Shown here: positions 1-14,300 of the stretch, piece after piece
How positions within the stretch are numbered: position 1 is the first letter of the stretch
Layout of the letters: each line of letters begins with the position of its first letter
Assembly: GCA_013398295.1 (NCBI GenBank)
Contig: VZSF01007680.1
Location: forward strand, 1-64,000
Reading direction: 5' to 3'
Origin: Chionis minor
Taxonomy: Eukaryota > Chordata > Aves > Charadriiformes > Chionididae
DNA: 64,000 nucleotides
The notes under the pieces: model-generated
Databases searched by the model: none
What the model saw: only the letters and a program-made list of their open reading frames with translations
What the model was told of the DNA's origin: nothing
Position numbers and translations under genes: made by a program

Positions 1-2423
1 AATGAGATCATGGCCCTACGACCGCACACAGGTCTCTAGTTCTTCCTGTTTATTACACATATTGCACATGTTGGTGTACAGACGTTTCAGAGAGGTAATC
101 ACACATGCAGGTTTCTTTGGAGGGGTGCAAGAGGGCCCACAGTTAAGAAAAACTGACAAGTTTATGAACTCATTAATTTCCTCCTGGACTAGAGGCACAG
201 ACTGGTTGAGTTTTGCATGTTATGCACATCAGATGCCTGTGCTCCCACACTGCAGCAGAAACTCAGGTATTTGCAGGGCAATACCACTAGATCTCTTGCA
301 GCCTACAGCTCTTCACACTAGGGACCCAGTTTTGAGCCCCAGTCTCCCAGGGAACGGTGGTCCAGGCAGAAAGAGAGACAGTTGTGCACAATTGCAGCCA
401 TAAGGAACTGCTCTGTGGGCCCACATCTGTTGCACAATCCATGAGGCTAGAGCCTGCCTGATCGCTGGCCAGTCAATGAGTTTGTGGTATCTTGAAGAAT
501 CTGCTAAAAAAAAGGATTATACCAATGAAAATCAGTCTGCCATGAAGCCATATAGAAACCTAAAAAAGGTTATCAATACTTAGCCAAACATTTTAATTAA
601 TTACTCTTTCTGAAAAACCTACACACAGAAATGGACATAAAAAGCACTCAGTGCTCCGTCCCCTGGGGTTGAAAAGACTTCAGTCCAACAGAGGTAGCAA
701 GGATGAAGTTTCCACCCTGAACAAGTATCGCAACTTCATCACAGAAATCAAAGAGTTCTGAAAAATGTTGTTTGTCCCCGAGTTTTCCTCAACTCGGCAG
801 CACTGTTTGATGCTGCTGAGTAAGGTCTAATCAGTACTGACCTGACAACAATAATTCTGTGCCAAATCCTTGGAAAATACAACAGCTGTGGACGTTGTAG
901 AACCTCCCATTTTTTTCAGTCTTACAGACAAGATATAGAAATACTGCTATCATGTCAATAGTCATATCACAGAGAAGGTATTATATGCCTTGAATATTCT
1001 GCATTCATAAATATTAAGGCCAGAAGGACTATTAGATTATATTGGCTAACCTCTGTTATATCACTGACTCCTTTTACATTTCATACCTTTAAATGAACTG
1101 TGTTTGATGAAAGAAAAGCAATGGGGTTTGATCTGAAAACATAATGAAATGAAAAAGTGATCACTTTTCTTGGCAGTTTACTTCCATAGTTAATCATTTT
1201 TATTGTTAAAAATGTGTGCTTTATTTCCAGTATGAAATTATCTTGCTTCAATTTCTTTCCATTGGTTCTTGCTATGCATTCCTTAATATATTCTGGAGGC
1301 ATTTAGTACAGAGTAATTTTTCCTCTCTATAAGGATATATGCAAAATAATCAGGTTACTTCTTCATCTTCCCGTTGATAAACTGAAAAGACTGTGCTCTT
1401 TAAGATCTTCACTGTAAATCAGCCCTTTTTTTTTTTTTTGCATCTTTTGGTTCACCCAGCTGAAAACTGCTTATCCAGTTTTCAGCTTCCTTTTTAGAAA
1501 ATGGAGAAACCAGAACTACTTGTAGCAGCCTAAATATAAAAGCCACAGATGTTTAACAGAGAGGCAGAATCACCACAGTACTCTTTTTTACCAGTCTACT
1601 GTTTCCCAGTTGCTATGACCACTATTGTTTTCCACAAGTGTTTTCGTATTTCCTCCCTTCCCTCTCCATTTTGCCAGTAAGCCCTGCAACCCTTAGTTTA
1701 GAGCATATTTTCATGGGTCTGTGCCTGTGGCTGCTCTGCATTGATGAAAGTTAGGTGCAGATTTAGCGAAAATGAGCAATTAAACAGAGGTGATGATCCT
1801 AGCAAACAGGTACCGTCAATGTGTTAACATTGACTGAAAGAATTGTAATAGAATCAAAACAGAGGCAGCTATGTTTAAAGAGCTTCCTCAAAACAACTTC
1901 TGCATCTTGGAAGTCTTGTATTGCCTTTGAAAAATATAAAAACTAAGTCATTTTCTACTAAAATATATTTGAAGTATGGTCTGTTTCTTCATGTAATTCT
2001 TAACAAAATGAGACTCCAGGCCAGACAGGTCCTGGACTCTACCAAACAACAGAAACTGCATCTTTGTCATCTTAACAATATGATTTAAATCCACAAATAA
2101 TGTTTTTACAAGGAAGGACCAGGGAACCTGCTCTAGTCATGATGTTTTGATGGAACTGAAGAAAAACTGTGATGGAACTAGATTTTCCTTTTACTTAATC
2201 CAGTTATATGTCTATGTAATTTCATTGATTTAAATTATTTTACTTTTAATATTTAATAATACTACTTTTTTATTTACAGTAACATACGTGCAATGGTAAT
2301 CTGATTGTATCACTTCATGTAAAATCAAGTATTCTACACCATTAACATAAAGAAATACATCATTCAATTTAATGTCTTATTCGAATTTAAAATAATAATT
2401 TCCCCCTATTTTTTTTTCTGCAG
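1..2423 (+). other. KCNH7 intron (5' part outside window)
   Basis: No splice-compatible exon is seen here. The preceding KCNH7 exon (pore, S6 and C-linker) must lie to the left of the window. The segment is AT-rich with short open frames only. I see no recognisable repeat. Confidence 0.7.
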
Positions 2424-2629
2424 GGAAAAATGATATTTTTGGAGAGATGGTACATCTTTATGCAAAACCAGGAAAATCAAATGCAGATGTGAGAGCTTTA
2501 ACTTACTGTGACTTACATAAGATCCAGCGAGAAGATCTACTAGAAGTTTTGGATATGTACCCTGAATTTTCTGATCTCTTCCTCACCAATCTAGAACTGA
2601 CTTTTAATCTGAGAGATGAAACTGCAAAG
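2424..2629 (+). CDS. KCNH7: KCNH7 exon: end of cyclic-nucleotide-binding homology domain
   Basis: The acceptor is a T-rich tract ending CTGCAG and the donor is AAAG/GTACAT. The exon enters with two bases completing a codon and leaves in phase 0. It reads [20 protein letters not shown], then [20 protein letters not shown] and [20 protein letters not shown]. This is the beta-roll end and C-helix of the CNBHD, the domain that in ERG channels packs against the N-terminal PAS domain and slows closing. MVHLYAKP at this point favours KCNH7 over KCNH2. Translation starting only at the internal ATG (2447) would be an artefact. Confidence 0.95.
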
Positions 2630-5600
2630 GTACATACAATAAGTGATTCTTTTTCCTAATATTGGTCTGAATTTGCCTCACAGTAACAAAACTTGAAAAC
2701 AGAAATTGAAAAAACAAGGTTAGCAAATTAAAAGCGAAAGGCCTGAGGCCAAATCCTATTTTAAAAAGATATACTCACCTGATTGCTCCTACTGAAGTCA
2801 GTTAAACTCAGCAGAAATCAATGAAATGATTCAGAAGATGTTAATCTAACAGGATTTGGTTCTATATTTAAATAGCATTAAAGTTTCAGCCAGGGGGATT
2901 TTGGATGTTTTGTTAAAGCCATGGAAAATAGGGGTTTTTTCCAGATGACTATAGCCTGGGTCACCACAAGGGGAACTTTTGACACTAAATATAATTGTAC
3001 AGCCATAAAATAAAGATAAATCAGATTATCTGGATTCAATCTGTGTCTAAAAATAGAAAATATTTAATTGCCTTTCAAACATGAATTGTTAATTCTCTTA
3101 TCTGGGAGTGCACCCTACCTCCTAGGAGACTAAAAGCATACAAGGGGCTTCTCAAATTTCACTCAGTCTTCAGATTTGCAGGGATTTCTTGGTCTCTTTT
3201 CCCTCACATTGACTGTCATAATTGTGCCTTTTTGCACAGATTGCGTCTTCAGGAAAGCAGAAAAATTACTAGTGTTTCCTTATTTCAGACTACCAGGGTC
3301 AGTCTGAATTAGGAAATAAAGGGGAGGTTTGGCCAGAAGGGGAGAGGGGAAAGACTATCGCCAAGCTGGTGCTACTAAGGCTAAAGCTTTCCCTGGAAAG
3401 TCGCAGGGTACACCAGCACTGACCACCAAACGGACTACACTGCCCTCATAATGACTCATTTACATTTCATTGTTTCTGAGATACTACCATTTTATGGTTT
3501 AAGACTATACTTTTAAGGAAAAACAGAGGTTCACTGAGAAGGAACGAACATAATTTGACCTCAAATGCCTTCTGAGAAACAAGGAGACAAAGAACACTAA
3601 GTTTTGGGCTGTAATGATAGGGACATCTTTGCTAATCACATGTGGATCTTTAGTTTAAAAAAATTAAAACAAATATAACTTCTGACAAGGAATGTCACTT
3701 CTTCTTATGGTGAGTCTTTTTTTAAACAAAAGATGGTTCTGAAAATAAAACACCACCAGTTCTAATCTTTAATTTAAAAGTCATCCTTTTGTGTTTATTG
3801 AAAAGGTCATCGTTATTAATTATGTGTGAAGTACAATACAATGAACTTATATAGTCTAGTGATAAATTTAAGTTAAAGCTGAAAGTCCACATATCTGAAA
3901 AATTCCTTGAGGATAAATTCACATTAACGATTTTAGTCTGAGCAATTATTTCCTGCAGTTACATTGTCATCAATGTTTTATCACTATTTTTTCCTTAGAT
4001 CTGAGAGAATTGAAACAAAATTCCATCTTCTGTGTTGTGGTGTAGAATACACAAAGCAAGGTCTCACTACTCCATATTCCTTAGAAATTTTACAGTTGTT
4101 ACTTCCTACTGCTGTACCAACCACTAAGAAAAAATCACTAGACTTCACAGAGACAGGGAAGGGGCAACAGGCTGACCCATGCCTCTGAGCTTGCAAAATC
4201 GCAGTTTTCTCTAGCAATTCCACTTGCTTTCCACTGTCTATTGCAATCCAGAAAATCGTCCCTCAAAAGAAGTGATGAGCATATTCTGATCTTCAAAACA
4301 TCACTCAAATCCAGATTTGTTATCTGAATAATAGGTGCTTCTGCCTCAACTTTTGCTCCTGTCCTATTTATGTAAAAGTGCCTTTTTCTTCCTGCAGTTA
4401 TTCTACCAGTGGGCCACCACTGAAGCACCTTACCCACCAGGTTTACAATGAAGGGAATAGAGAAAGATGTAAACACTTCACACTTCTTTCCCTCTGCCCT
4501 TCTCCCACATGCAAATCTGCTTACTTGAGTGGTATGGGAAACCTCACTAGCACAGGGAAGGGAAGTAGGCTGAAGCCAATGCCATGGGTATGTACACAAA
4601 GAGCATAACTGGTGTTATATTTGCTTATTTGTGAATTTCTCAGTTTTAAGTAAGTAGAAAGAAGAGTTAAATGCATCTTGTATTTATTATGGCAAAAAGG
4701 CACATCCATCTCTAAGATGGATAGAAAAAGACAACATTGTGTTCTGCTATGGAAATGAGTATCTGAATGAACTGAATCCGATAGACAGGAAGGGAAGATC
4801 TAGAAAGATAAAATAATGAGGGGTAAAGTGTCTGCTGTTTGTCAGCCTTATATTTACTGTTGTAAAATGTAACCTTTATAATCATTACCATGTAGTTAAA
4901 TATAAATCTAATTACAATCTGTTACCACATTACTTGCAATAGTATACATTCTCTGTTAGAGGTTATTTAATTTCTTTTCATTAATTTCTCTGAGATTACT
5001 TAAACCACATCTGTGCAAGTTCAGGAAGCTGATAACACATGAACACATGTCTTTCCATGTAAACTTATCATCAGGATACTTTTGTTTCACCATCAGGTGG
5101 TGACATTGTTGGTTTTGCTCAATCTGCATGAACTTTTTAACGTTAGCATTGAGCAATACCATTAACTGGGGATGGAGAGGTTGATGCAGAATGACTTGTG
5201 TAATATTGCCTTTCTTAAAGCTTGAACATGATTAACAGTCAATCACCTATTGAAAACCTGCTCTCTTTAGATGGGACTAATCTGTCATTATGTTTCATAT
5301 TTCATTAATCAAGTCTGACCTCGTAATAAGATCGCAAACTACTAATGATACAGATGGAGATAACTGCAAACTACGAAGACGGAAATTGTCCTTTCAAAGT
5401 GAAATAGAGAAAGGTAATTAACTTCATTTCTTACATTAGACAGCACTGCTTCATTATTCATTTGTATTTCACTCGGTAATGCTGGGTACATTAGGATCCC
5501 ATGTTGGCTGTTACTGTGACAGCTCTTGAGAATCCAGCTGAGCAGCAAAAACACCCTGTGCATTGTCCCCTATATGGTTATATATGACTAGAGATACCGG

Positions 5601-8600
5601 TTTCAGCCTTCCAGGACTTCAGAACTATCAGCGCAGAGCTGTTTAAACACTAAGCTACCTTATTGCCTTTGAGATACATATGTGTGTATTATCTCTCAAA
5701 CAATACCTATTTTCTGAGACACCATGTTTGAAACCATTTAGAGAAGCTAGTCTACTGGATTATTTATTAGCAGCATTGATTTTATTTCCTCAGCAAAGTG
5801 CTTTGTTGAACTTGATGCTAGGTAGTGTTTCTCCCTGGAATTAAAATATTTTGTTTTCAGGACACAGTAGATTCCCCATAGTCAGATTTTGATTCATATG
5901 GTAATGTGTAAATGGTTGTCCTGGCAAGAGTTCAGGTAACATTTTCTCAGCTTACGTTCACCTTAGAGGCTTTTGGGAGTAATCCTAATGAAGGAAAATT
6001 CAGTGAAATAGTAAACTATGTCACCAGTATTCAGCGCTGCTAAATACCAGGAAATGTAGATTGTAGCTGTGGTCAGACAGGAACAGTCATGAAGACAGCT
6101 AAACTGATACTTGCAGGATTTTCACTTTTATGTAGGGAAAGCACAATTCCTTGAATAACATTACACTTTAATGGTCCAATGGTCTGTCTGACAAATTACT
6201 GTTTCTGGTATGCCTGTCTTTCACGCTCCACAGTTAAACCCCAATCCTAAATGCAGCATAATACCAATTTTAGAGTTGAAGAGTAGCTGATAATAAATGG
6301 CAACACTTTAAACATACATAGAAGGTATAATGCTTGATGAAGGAAGACTTTAATCCAGACTGTGGCTACTCCGAACAATGACATTGCCGTTCGATCAAAG
6401 AAGCGTCTTCAGGGCAGGAAGCCAAGACTGACAACAAATCTGTCAGGAAAATGTCCCCATGAAATATTCAATCTGCTCTTCACAAAGAATCTGTTGACAG
6501 AGGCGCTTTGCCTGAATAACCTTCACATTTCTTATGAGAAAACATATGCTGCCACCTAGACAAGATGGAAGTGATCTTTCATGTTGTGCCTGCTGCAGAA
6601 TTACAAATAGGCTCCTCAGGTGTCAATGTGGTACCAAGACCCCTAGGCTTTTATGGCTCTTGCCCCGTAGATTACAGTGAACATCTTCTTGGAAATCTTT
6701 ATTTGCATTACTTTTGAAAGAATATAATTTCCTGTAGTTTGTCTTTGAAAAAAAGCTTGCGCCATTGGGGAAGAAGAGACGAGACTGGCAACAAGCTCCA
6801 TAGTCCTGATAATGTCTGTATAGTATCTGGTAATGTCTGAGTTAGACAGAAGTGTGGTACATTAGAAGTCCATCTGACAAGAAGACACAATTGTAAGAGT
6901 TCTTTGCCAAGAATTGAGTATACTTTTGGCCCATTGTCTTACTGCCACTCTCTGATCCCTGTTCAGATTGTCTAAATGTTGCTGTAGCTGCAGCAGACAT
7001 CCCATAGTCATAGACATTCGATGTCACTTTTCTCTGGCCTATCCTACATCCTGTTATGAGGCTGTAAAGTACTAGAGGTTGCTACTGACTTGTAAACTAA
7101 TATTATATTGATTTCAACACTTTACATATAGGAGGGAGTGTCATATTTTGATCCAGCAGAGTTAGTCTATAATGATAAATATTTGGGGATGATCCTACAG
7201 AGTGCCTCAGAAAAACTGGAATAGAAAAGACAGAGTTCTTGAACACACAGCTGTCAAATATACTTCTGGTCACAGTATTCTTACAGATAAAAAATATGTG
7301 TTGTATGACGACTTTTTAACAATCGTATTTTGATTTCAGAGCTATGCTTTGAACAGGATAGAGATACCCAGCATTCTCACTTTTATCTTTTGATATTTCA
7401 CATCTCATTAAATTCTTATTGATTTATAATTATTGGGGGGGGGGGGGGGGGGGGGTCATGAAATGGTCTTGCCAGCATTCTTTACTTTCAGCTGTTGACC
7501 TACTAGCATATTATGAGGCTTGAAATTGTATTGTTTCCATCTTTAGTGTGATCATCAGCGATTTTCTCCCTTTTGGAGTGCTAAAAATGGGATTGTGTTA
7601 TCTCAGCCTTTAGTTCAAGCTCGCCTGATTTGGACCTTGTTGCCATGGTAACTCTTCCTGCACAAGTTTTATCAGAGGTTAAACAAAATCAACACAGCTC
7701 TGTTATGCATCTGCAGTTAGTACCACTACTTTTCCGATTCCACGCAAGACCTTCTCACTCCACCTTTACATGTTTCGACCATTTCTTACCTGTGTCAACA
7801 AAGAATGATCTTAGTACATTGGGCTCTGCCATAATGTGATTTTAAAGGGTACAAGGCTACTTGAGGGACCAGCTTTTTCTCTGGTTTCCAGAAAGGACTG
7901 CAATACCAGAAAAGGTCCCCTGCAAAAATTCACACACAGACTACATAGCAGCTTATTCTTGCCCTCATCCAAAAGAAATTCATTGCAGCTATTTCAGAAT
8001 AATGGATGATATTCCTTGCACAGGTGCAGGTGCAGCTTTAGCCAGTTGCCACAGAAGCCTGACAGTCAGCCAAGAAACTCTCCATGACTGCTTAAAATAA
8101 GCAGTATTCCTGCCTGGCAGTTCCAAATAAAGCTCTCAGCTGGGTTGGCAAGTTAGTCTCCTGCTAAAAACTGAGGGACAAAGAGCTGTTCCATCTACAT
8201 TCATTTGTCTCCTTCAGCAGTGCAGAATACAATCCTTTCTTGCTCATTTCTCATTTTCCTCTGGTAGTTTTGTGGGAGTTAGCTAATTTCAAGGGAAATA
8301 CATAGGGGCAAGAAGTTTCTTCTTCTCTGCTAGTTCTTAGTGCAGATCTGTTACCCCATGCTGAATGGGGCGTCACTAGAGTTGGTAATATCAATATGAA
8401 ATCCAAACATACAGGTGGTAAATGCAAAAGTTACAGGCAGAGTGTAAGCAAGCTCACTGAAAGCTTGAAAACTTCAGGATTTGTGTCCTGGTTTGAGGTA
8501 AAAGAGAACAAATTTTATTTTCAGTAATTTTACTTTTCAGCTAAGCCTCTACTAACTAACTGCACTCTCTGAAATTAACAGCATATTGTTCAGACAGTGG

Positions 8601-11330
8601 TCCACTTCCAGAGTGGTAAGACCTGATGTTTATAATTCATACCAAGGAATGGTATGCAGAGAGGCTCTTGCTTATACTTATTGCTATAACCAAGGTCAAT
8701 TAACTTTGTGATTTGCCCCGTTGGAGGGTCAGAAGCAGAAAAGCGTAGAGGGGTCGCACCTGCGGGGAGGAGCGGACAGGACAGGTGACCCCAAACTGAC
8801 CAACAGGGTATTCCATCCCATTTGCCTCATGCTCATTATAAAAGCTGAGGGATCAAAGGGTCAGCCCTTTTTCTTCAATGGCCAGCATCTGAGGAGGACT
8901 TGTCTGTTCCTCTGCCTTTGATTCCAGTCGGTGTGCTCCTGAATCCAAATCTGGAATCCAGTTCCAGTCTGTCACTGAGTCCAGTCTGGGACTTTCCCAG
9001 TGCCTGCCAGTGACATGATTGTCATCTTGGGAGCTCGATACTGGTTTTGTATATATTGTATATATTTCTCTTTTTTTCATATTTTTATCTTTTCTTGTTA
9101 TTATTTTATTATTAATATTTCATTAAAGTAGTTTACTTTCTTTTAAACTCATAAGTCCCTTTCAGTCTCATCCTTCTCTCCCGGAAGGCAAAGGCTGGGA
9201 AAAGCATCTGTCATTCATTTCAGTTGCTAGTCCAGCCCAAACCATGACACCTTGAAAAGACTTTTCTGGAGTGCAAGCATTATTACTTTTGCTAGCATCT
9301 TGTTTAACTTTTTGTTAACGTTGGCTCTAAAATCTTAATCTTCTTGGGACTGTTCCAGTGTCCAATTATTCTTGCATTTAACTTTAACTCATGTAACCCT
9401 TAGCTGAAGGCTATCAAAATCCTAGACCTGTTCCGGGCGCTCACAGATAATTTTCTTGAAGTCCTAGAAGCAATCAGCTTGTAGTCCTTTCCAAGGAGAA
9501 GACTGATTTTGAGCTAAAACTACACTGTTACTCAGCCAAATCATAGCCACCTTTTGTTCTTTTGACAGGGCATATAAAATCTCTCCATTGTATCCAGGGT
9601 AATTAACATACTGGCTACATAAATCAGCGTGGACATACTAACTGGGAATGTAATGACGACCTCACTGAAATAAATCCTTATTCTACAGGGCCACAAAGAT
9701 GATTATGGGACTCGAACATTTTTCTTATGAGGAAAGGCCGAGGGACTTGGGTCTTTTTAGTCTGGTGAAGAGAAGACTGAGAGGGGATCTTATGAATGCT
9801 TAGAAGTACTTAAAGGGAGGGTGCCAGGAGGATAGGGCCAGTCTTTTTTCAGTGGTGCCCAGTGATAGGACAAGAGGTAACAGGCACAAACTCAAATATA
9901 GGAAGTTCCATTTAAGCATTATGAGGAACTTCTTTTCTTTGAGAGTGGCAGAGCACTGGCACAGGCTGCCCAGAGAGGTGGTGGAGTCTCCGACGCTGGA
10001 GACATTCAAAACCCACCTGGACGCCACCCTGTGCAACCTGCTCTTGCAGGGAAATTGGACTAGATGATCTCCAGAAGTCCTTCCAATCTCTAGGATTCTG
10101 TGATTTTTAGCTGTGACCCAAAACCAAGAACATCCTCCCACAGACTCTAGCAGAAACAATGTCAAGAACTCCAATGCAGTTATATTGTTAAATTACTAAC
10201 CAGAAATTCAGGTAGCTAGTGGTACTTAATTTTTACCTCTTGTCAGCTGGCCCAGGGAACTCGTAACAAGGATTTTTTATTTCCATGGATGTGATTTTAA
10301 AAGGCCACAAAATAAAGTTCTTACAAAATCTTGTGACATGATTATTGCATGCACTTGGCCATGTTGACACAGGCTGTAACAATCAAGTGGGATATAAAAT
10401 GCACTTTGCAGTGTTTCATTTTTAGCATATTGTTAACTAAGTAAACTTACATAGTACATAATTTCAATTTGAAGAGTTTTGCTTCTTGACCAGACTTTTC
10501 CAAAAGCATCTACTGATCTATTCTCAAAGTAAGCGCAGGAGTCAGAGCTCTAATAAAATTCTAATTGAATCTTGATTAGTATAGCTAACTTAAGTGTGCA
10601 GTGCTTGTAGGTACTAACCAGGCTAAGAAGCCAAACCATATTAACATAGCTTTATTACACAAGGTATCCAGAGGCCATGGCTGGCAATATAGATGACAAG
10701 GAAAGCTTTTAGGAATTGATTCTCCTTCCTGAAAGTATGAGGTGAAGCAGTACCAAGAGAATGAGGAAACACACCCCTGCCCCTGCTTTCTCCCATTCTT
10801 GTCCCCTTCCCCCAGTTTATTTAATTGCTTAATTTATGAATAGATGACTCAGCCAAGCACTATACTGTGTCCCCAGCAAGAAAGCAGGGTAAGAATCTGG
10901 ACAAAAATTGAAGCCCTTACTTAACTGTGTTAAACTGTTAGTATTATGCTGATGAAGTTTGCTTGGGCATAATTAGAAAAGAGTTTCTAATAGTCAGCCA
11001 GAGTGTTAGGTGATTAAATGACCAGGAATCAACTAATACCTTGGCAGGCAGCATATAGCTTGAAACAAGACCTCATGTCCCAAAAATCTTACCTTCAACA
11101 CGAAATCCCTCATAAAAAGTATGTAGTCATCAGAAAGCCCATCACTGCAGTTTTCCACCTGCTCCTGTTATTGTCATTGTTGTTGCTGTTACCACAGTGC
11201 CTAGGAGCCACCTCGGGGACCTTCCACAGAGAGTCTTGTTTCCAGGAGTTGCTCCCAGAATGGCTATTTCCAGAGGCCAAAACTGATGAAAATGTTGTAT
11301 GCAGTCACACATATCCATAGCCATCATTTG

Positions 11331-11362
<32 letters not shown>

Positions 11363-14300
11363 NAAAAAAAAAAGTAATAATAGTACTACAGCAAAAGCTG
11401 AATTCCTCGTAAAACAGAATTCTAAACTTGATAGGAGAACTGCTTTGGCCTTTGCCCTGGATACCTTCTGAGGTGCATGTTTATAATTCTTTGTTTCTGA
11501 TTTTTTAAGTATAGTGTTATTTCCTGAAGTATGAATCAAGAATTTTCCTTCCATTGTTATCTGATTAGCATTAAAGTTGATACAAACCCAGACAGATCAA
11601 AGGAAATTCAGAGATAAAACTGTTACTCCATCCGTAACTTAGAGAAATTCTTTCTACAAGCTTAAGAAATGTCTCAAAAAATGTGTGTGCACCTTTGAAA
11701 ACTCTCGTCTCTGCCAAGTTAGCCCTAAGAGAACTGAATCTAGCCAAGGACATCAAAGACAATAAGAAAAAATTCTATAGCTATGTCAGGGAAAAAGGTA
11801 GGACTTGGGAGGCTGTGGGCCTTCTCCGGAAGGAAACGGGAGACCTGGCCACCCAGGATATGGATAAGGCTGAGGTACTGAATGACTTTTTTGCCTCAGT
11901 CTTCACTGGCAAGGGCTCTAACTCCACTGCCCAAGTCACAGTAGGTAAAACCAGGGGCTCTGAGAATGGAGAACTGCCCACAGGAGGAGAAGATCAGGTT
12001 CGAGACCGCCTGAACAACCTGAAAGTGCACAAGTCCATGGGACCTGATGAAATTCATCCCCGGGTCCTGAAGGAGCTGGCGGACCAAGTTGCGAAGCCAC
12101 TTTCCATCCTATTTGAGAAATCGTGGCAGTCTGGTGAAATTCCTGTGGATTGGAAAAAGGGGAATATAACCCCGATATTCAAGAAAGGAAAAAANNNNNN
12201 NNNNNNNNNNNNNNNNNNNNNNNNNNNNNNNNNNNNNNNNNNNNNNNNNNNNNNNNNNNNNNNNNNNNNNNNNNNNNNNNNNNNNNNNNNNNNNNNNNNN
12301 NNNNNNNNNNNNNNNNNNNNNNNNNNNNNNNNNNNNNNNNNNNNNNNNNNNNNNNNNNNNNNNNNNNNNNNNNNNNNNNNNNNNNNNNNNNNNNNNNNNN
12401 NNNNNNNNNNNNNNNNNNNNNNNNNNNNNNNNNNNNNNNNNNNNNNNNNNNNNNNNNNNNNNNNNNNNNNNNNNNNNNNNNNNNNNNNNNNNNNNNNNNN
12501 NNNNNNNNNNNNNNNNNNNNNNNNNNNNNNNNNNNNNNNNNNNNNNNNNNNNNNNNNNNNNNNNNNNNNNNNNNNNNNNNNNNNNNNNNNNNNNNNNNNN
12601 NNNNNNNNNNNNNNNNNNNNNNNNNNNNNNNNNNNNNNNNNNNNNNNNNNNNNNNNNNNNNNNNNNNNNNNNNNNNNNNNNNNNNNNNNNNNNNNNNNNN
12701 NNNNNNNNNNNNNNNNNNNNNNNNNNNNNNNNNNNNNNNNNNNNNNNNNNNNNNNNNNNNNNNNNNNNNNNNNNNNNNNNNNNNNNNNNNNNNNNNNNNN
12801 NNGGAACAGGTCCAGCGAAGGGCCACTAAGATGATTAGAGGGATGGAGCACCTCTCCTATGAGGACAGGCTGAGAGAGCTGGGGCTGTTCAGCCTGGAGA
12901 AGAGAAGGCTCCAGGGAGACCTGATAGCAGCCTTTCAGTATCTAAAGGGAGCCTACAGGAGAGCTGGAAAGGGACTCTTTGTCAGGAAGTCTAGTGATAG
13001 GACAAGGGGTAATGGTTTTAAATTGGAAGAGGGGAGATTTAGATTAGATATTAGGAAGAAGTTCTTTACTGTGAGGGTGGTGAGGCACTGGAACAGGTTA
13101 CCCAGGGAAGTTGTGGAGGCCCCATCCCTGGAAGTGTTTAAGGCCAGGCTGGATGGGGCTTTGAGCAACCTGCTCTAGTGAGAGGTGTCCCTGCCCATGG
13201 CAGGGGGGTTGGAACTTGATGATCTTTAAGGTCCCATCCAACTCTAACCATTCTATGATTCTATGATTCTAAGTTCTGAAAACGGCCAAGCTTTGAGACA
13301 ACTGTATCTGTTTCAAAAGATTATTTTTACGACAAAAAAATCTTTGATGGAAAGAATGTATTTTCCCTTGTCCTTTGTTTCACCTACGTTTTGCTGGATA
13401 TTATACTGTAGAAGGGCATAACTGTATATGATGTTCACAGAACCAAAATCTTTAGTAATGCAGCCAATCCTCATCTTACCATAAAAATCTGGCACTGTTG
13501 CTACATTAAATTATTAATGAACATGTGATGAATTCAGTATTCATTACTTTGCTCTTTTTTATTTCTAAAATTTATAATGCTGTGATCCTCAAATGTGAAG
13601 AAATATCTTTATCACTAAGTAGGCACTGTGTGCTTTACCACTTCCTCCAATTCTAACTAAAAAGCTGCAAATGTAACTTTCCACTGTTAAAAGTGAAGTG
13701 AACCATCAGAATACTATATGATTATTTATCAAAAGCAAATGAAGTGTGTGTGAAAGGTAGCCTTTATGTTAATTCGCCCACTGTACTGAGCATTATTACT
13801 ATACTATATATGATATATAAAGAGTTTTCCGGTGCAGAGACTCCTATTATACAAAGTGCACTGCAGATTTTAACAGTACAGTTTGTTTTCAGAGCTTTAG
13901 GACCAACTAATTCTACTGACCATACCAATTTCTATTTTTTCAGCTGAGATAATTTGGAAAATATTTAGATCTGAACTTCTCAGGCTATCCAAAAGGCATT
14001 TTCCACAACTTGCAAACTACTTTTCTTTTTTTACACACACCAGATTTGTGATTTTTCCATACAGTTTTTATACATTAAAATCCATCCAAAAAGTAGGTAT
14101 TTTTCTAGTACTAATAATTGGACATTCTTTTAATTTGAACAGCGCTATAATCATCAATGATGTTTCACTAAGGAGCAAGAAAATCCGCTAGAGATAATAA
14201 TTTATGCTTTGTTATCACTTCAAGTTATTAGTTATAAGGACTTTATGATTAAACTTTCCTTAAAAGTTTTTGTTTGTCTCTGTACTATTTTGCCCTCAAG

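Noticed and set aside
9852..10067. Open frame of about 70 residues starting [12 protein letters not shown], repeated at 15619 and 55988
   Set aside because: It is the conserved C-terminal end of CR1 ORF2 in truncated copies, not a gene family.
11683..13178. Long open frames running through the N stretch
   Set aside because: Unknown bases create an artificial reading frame. The real content is CR1 ORF2 on both sides of an assembly gap, not a host gene.
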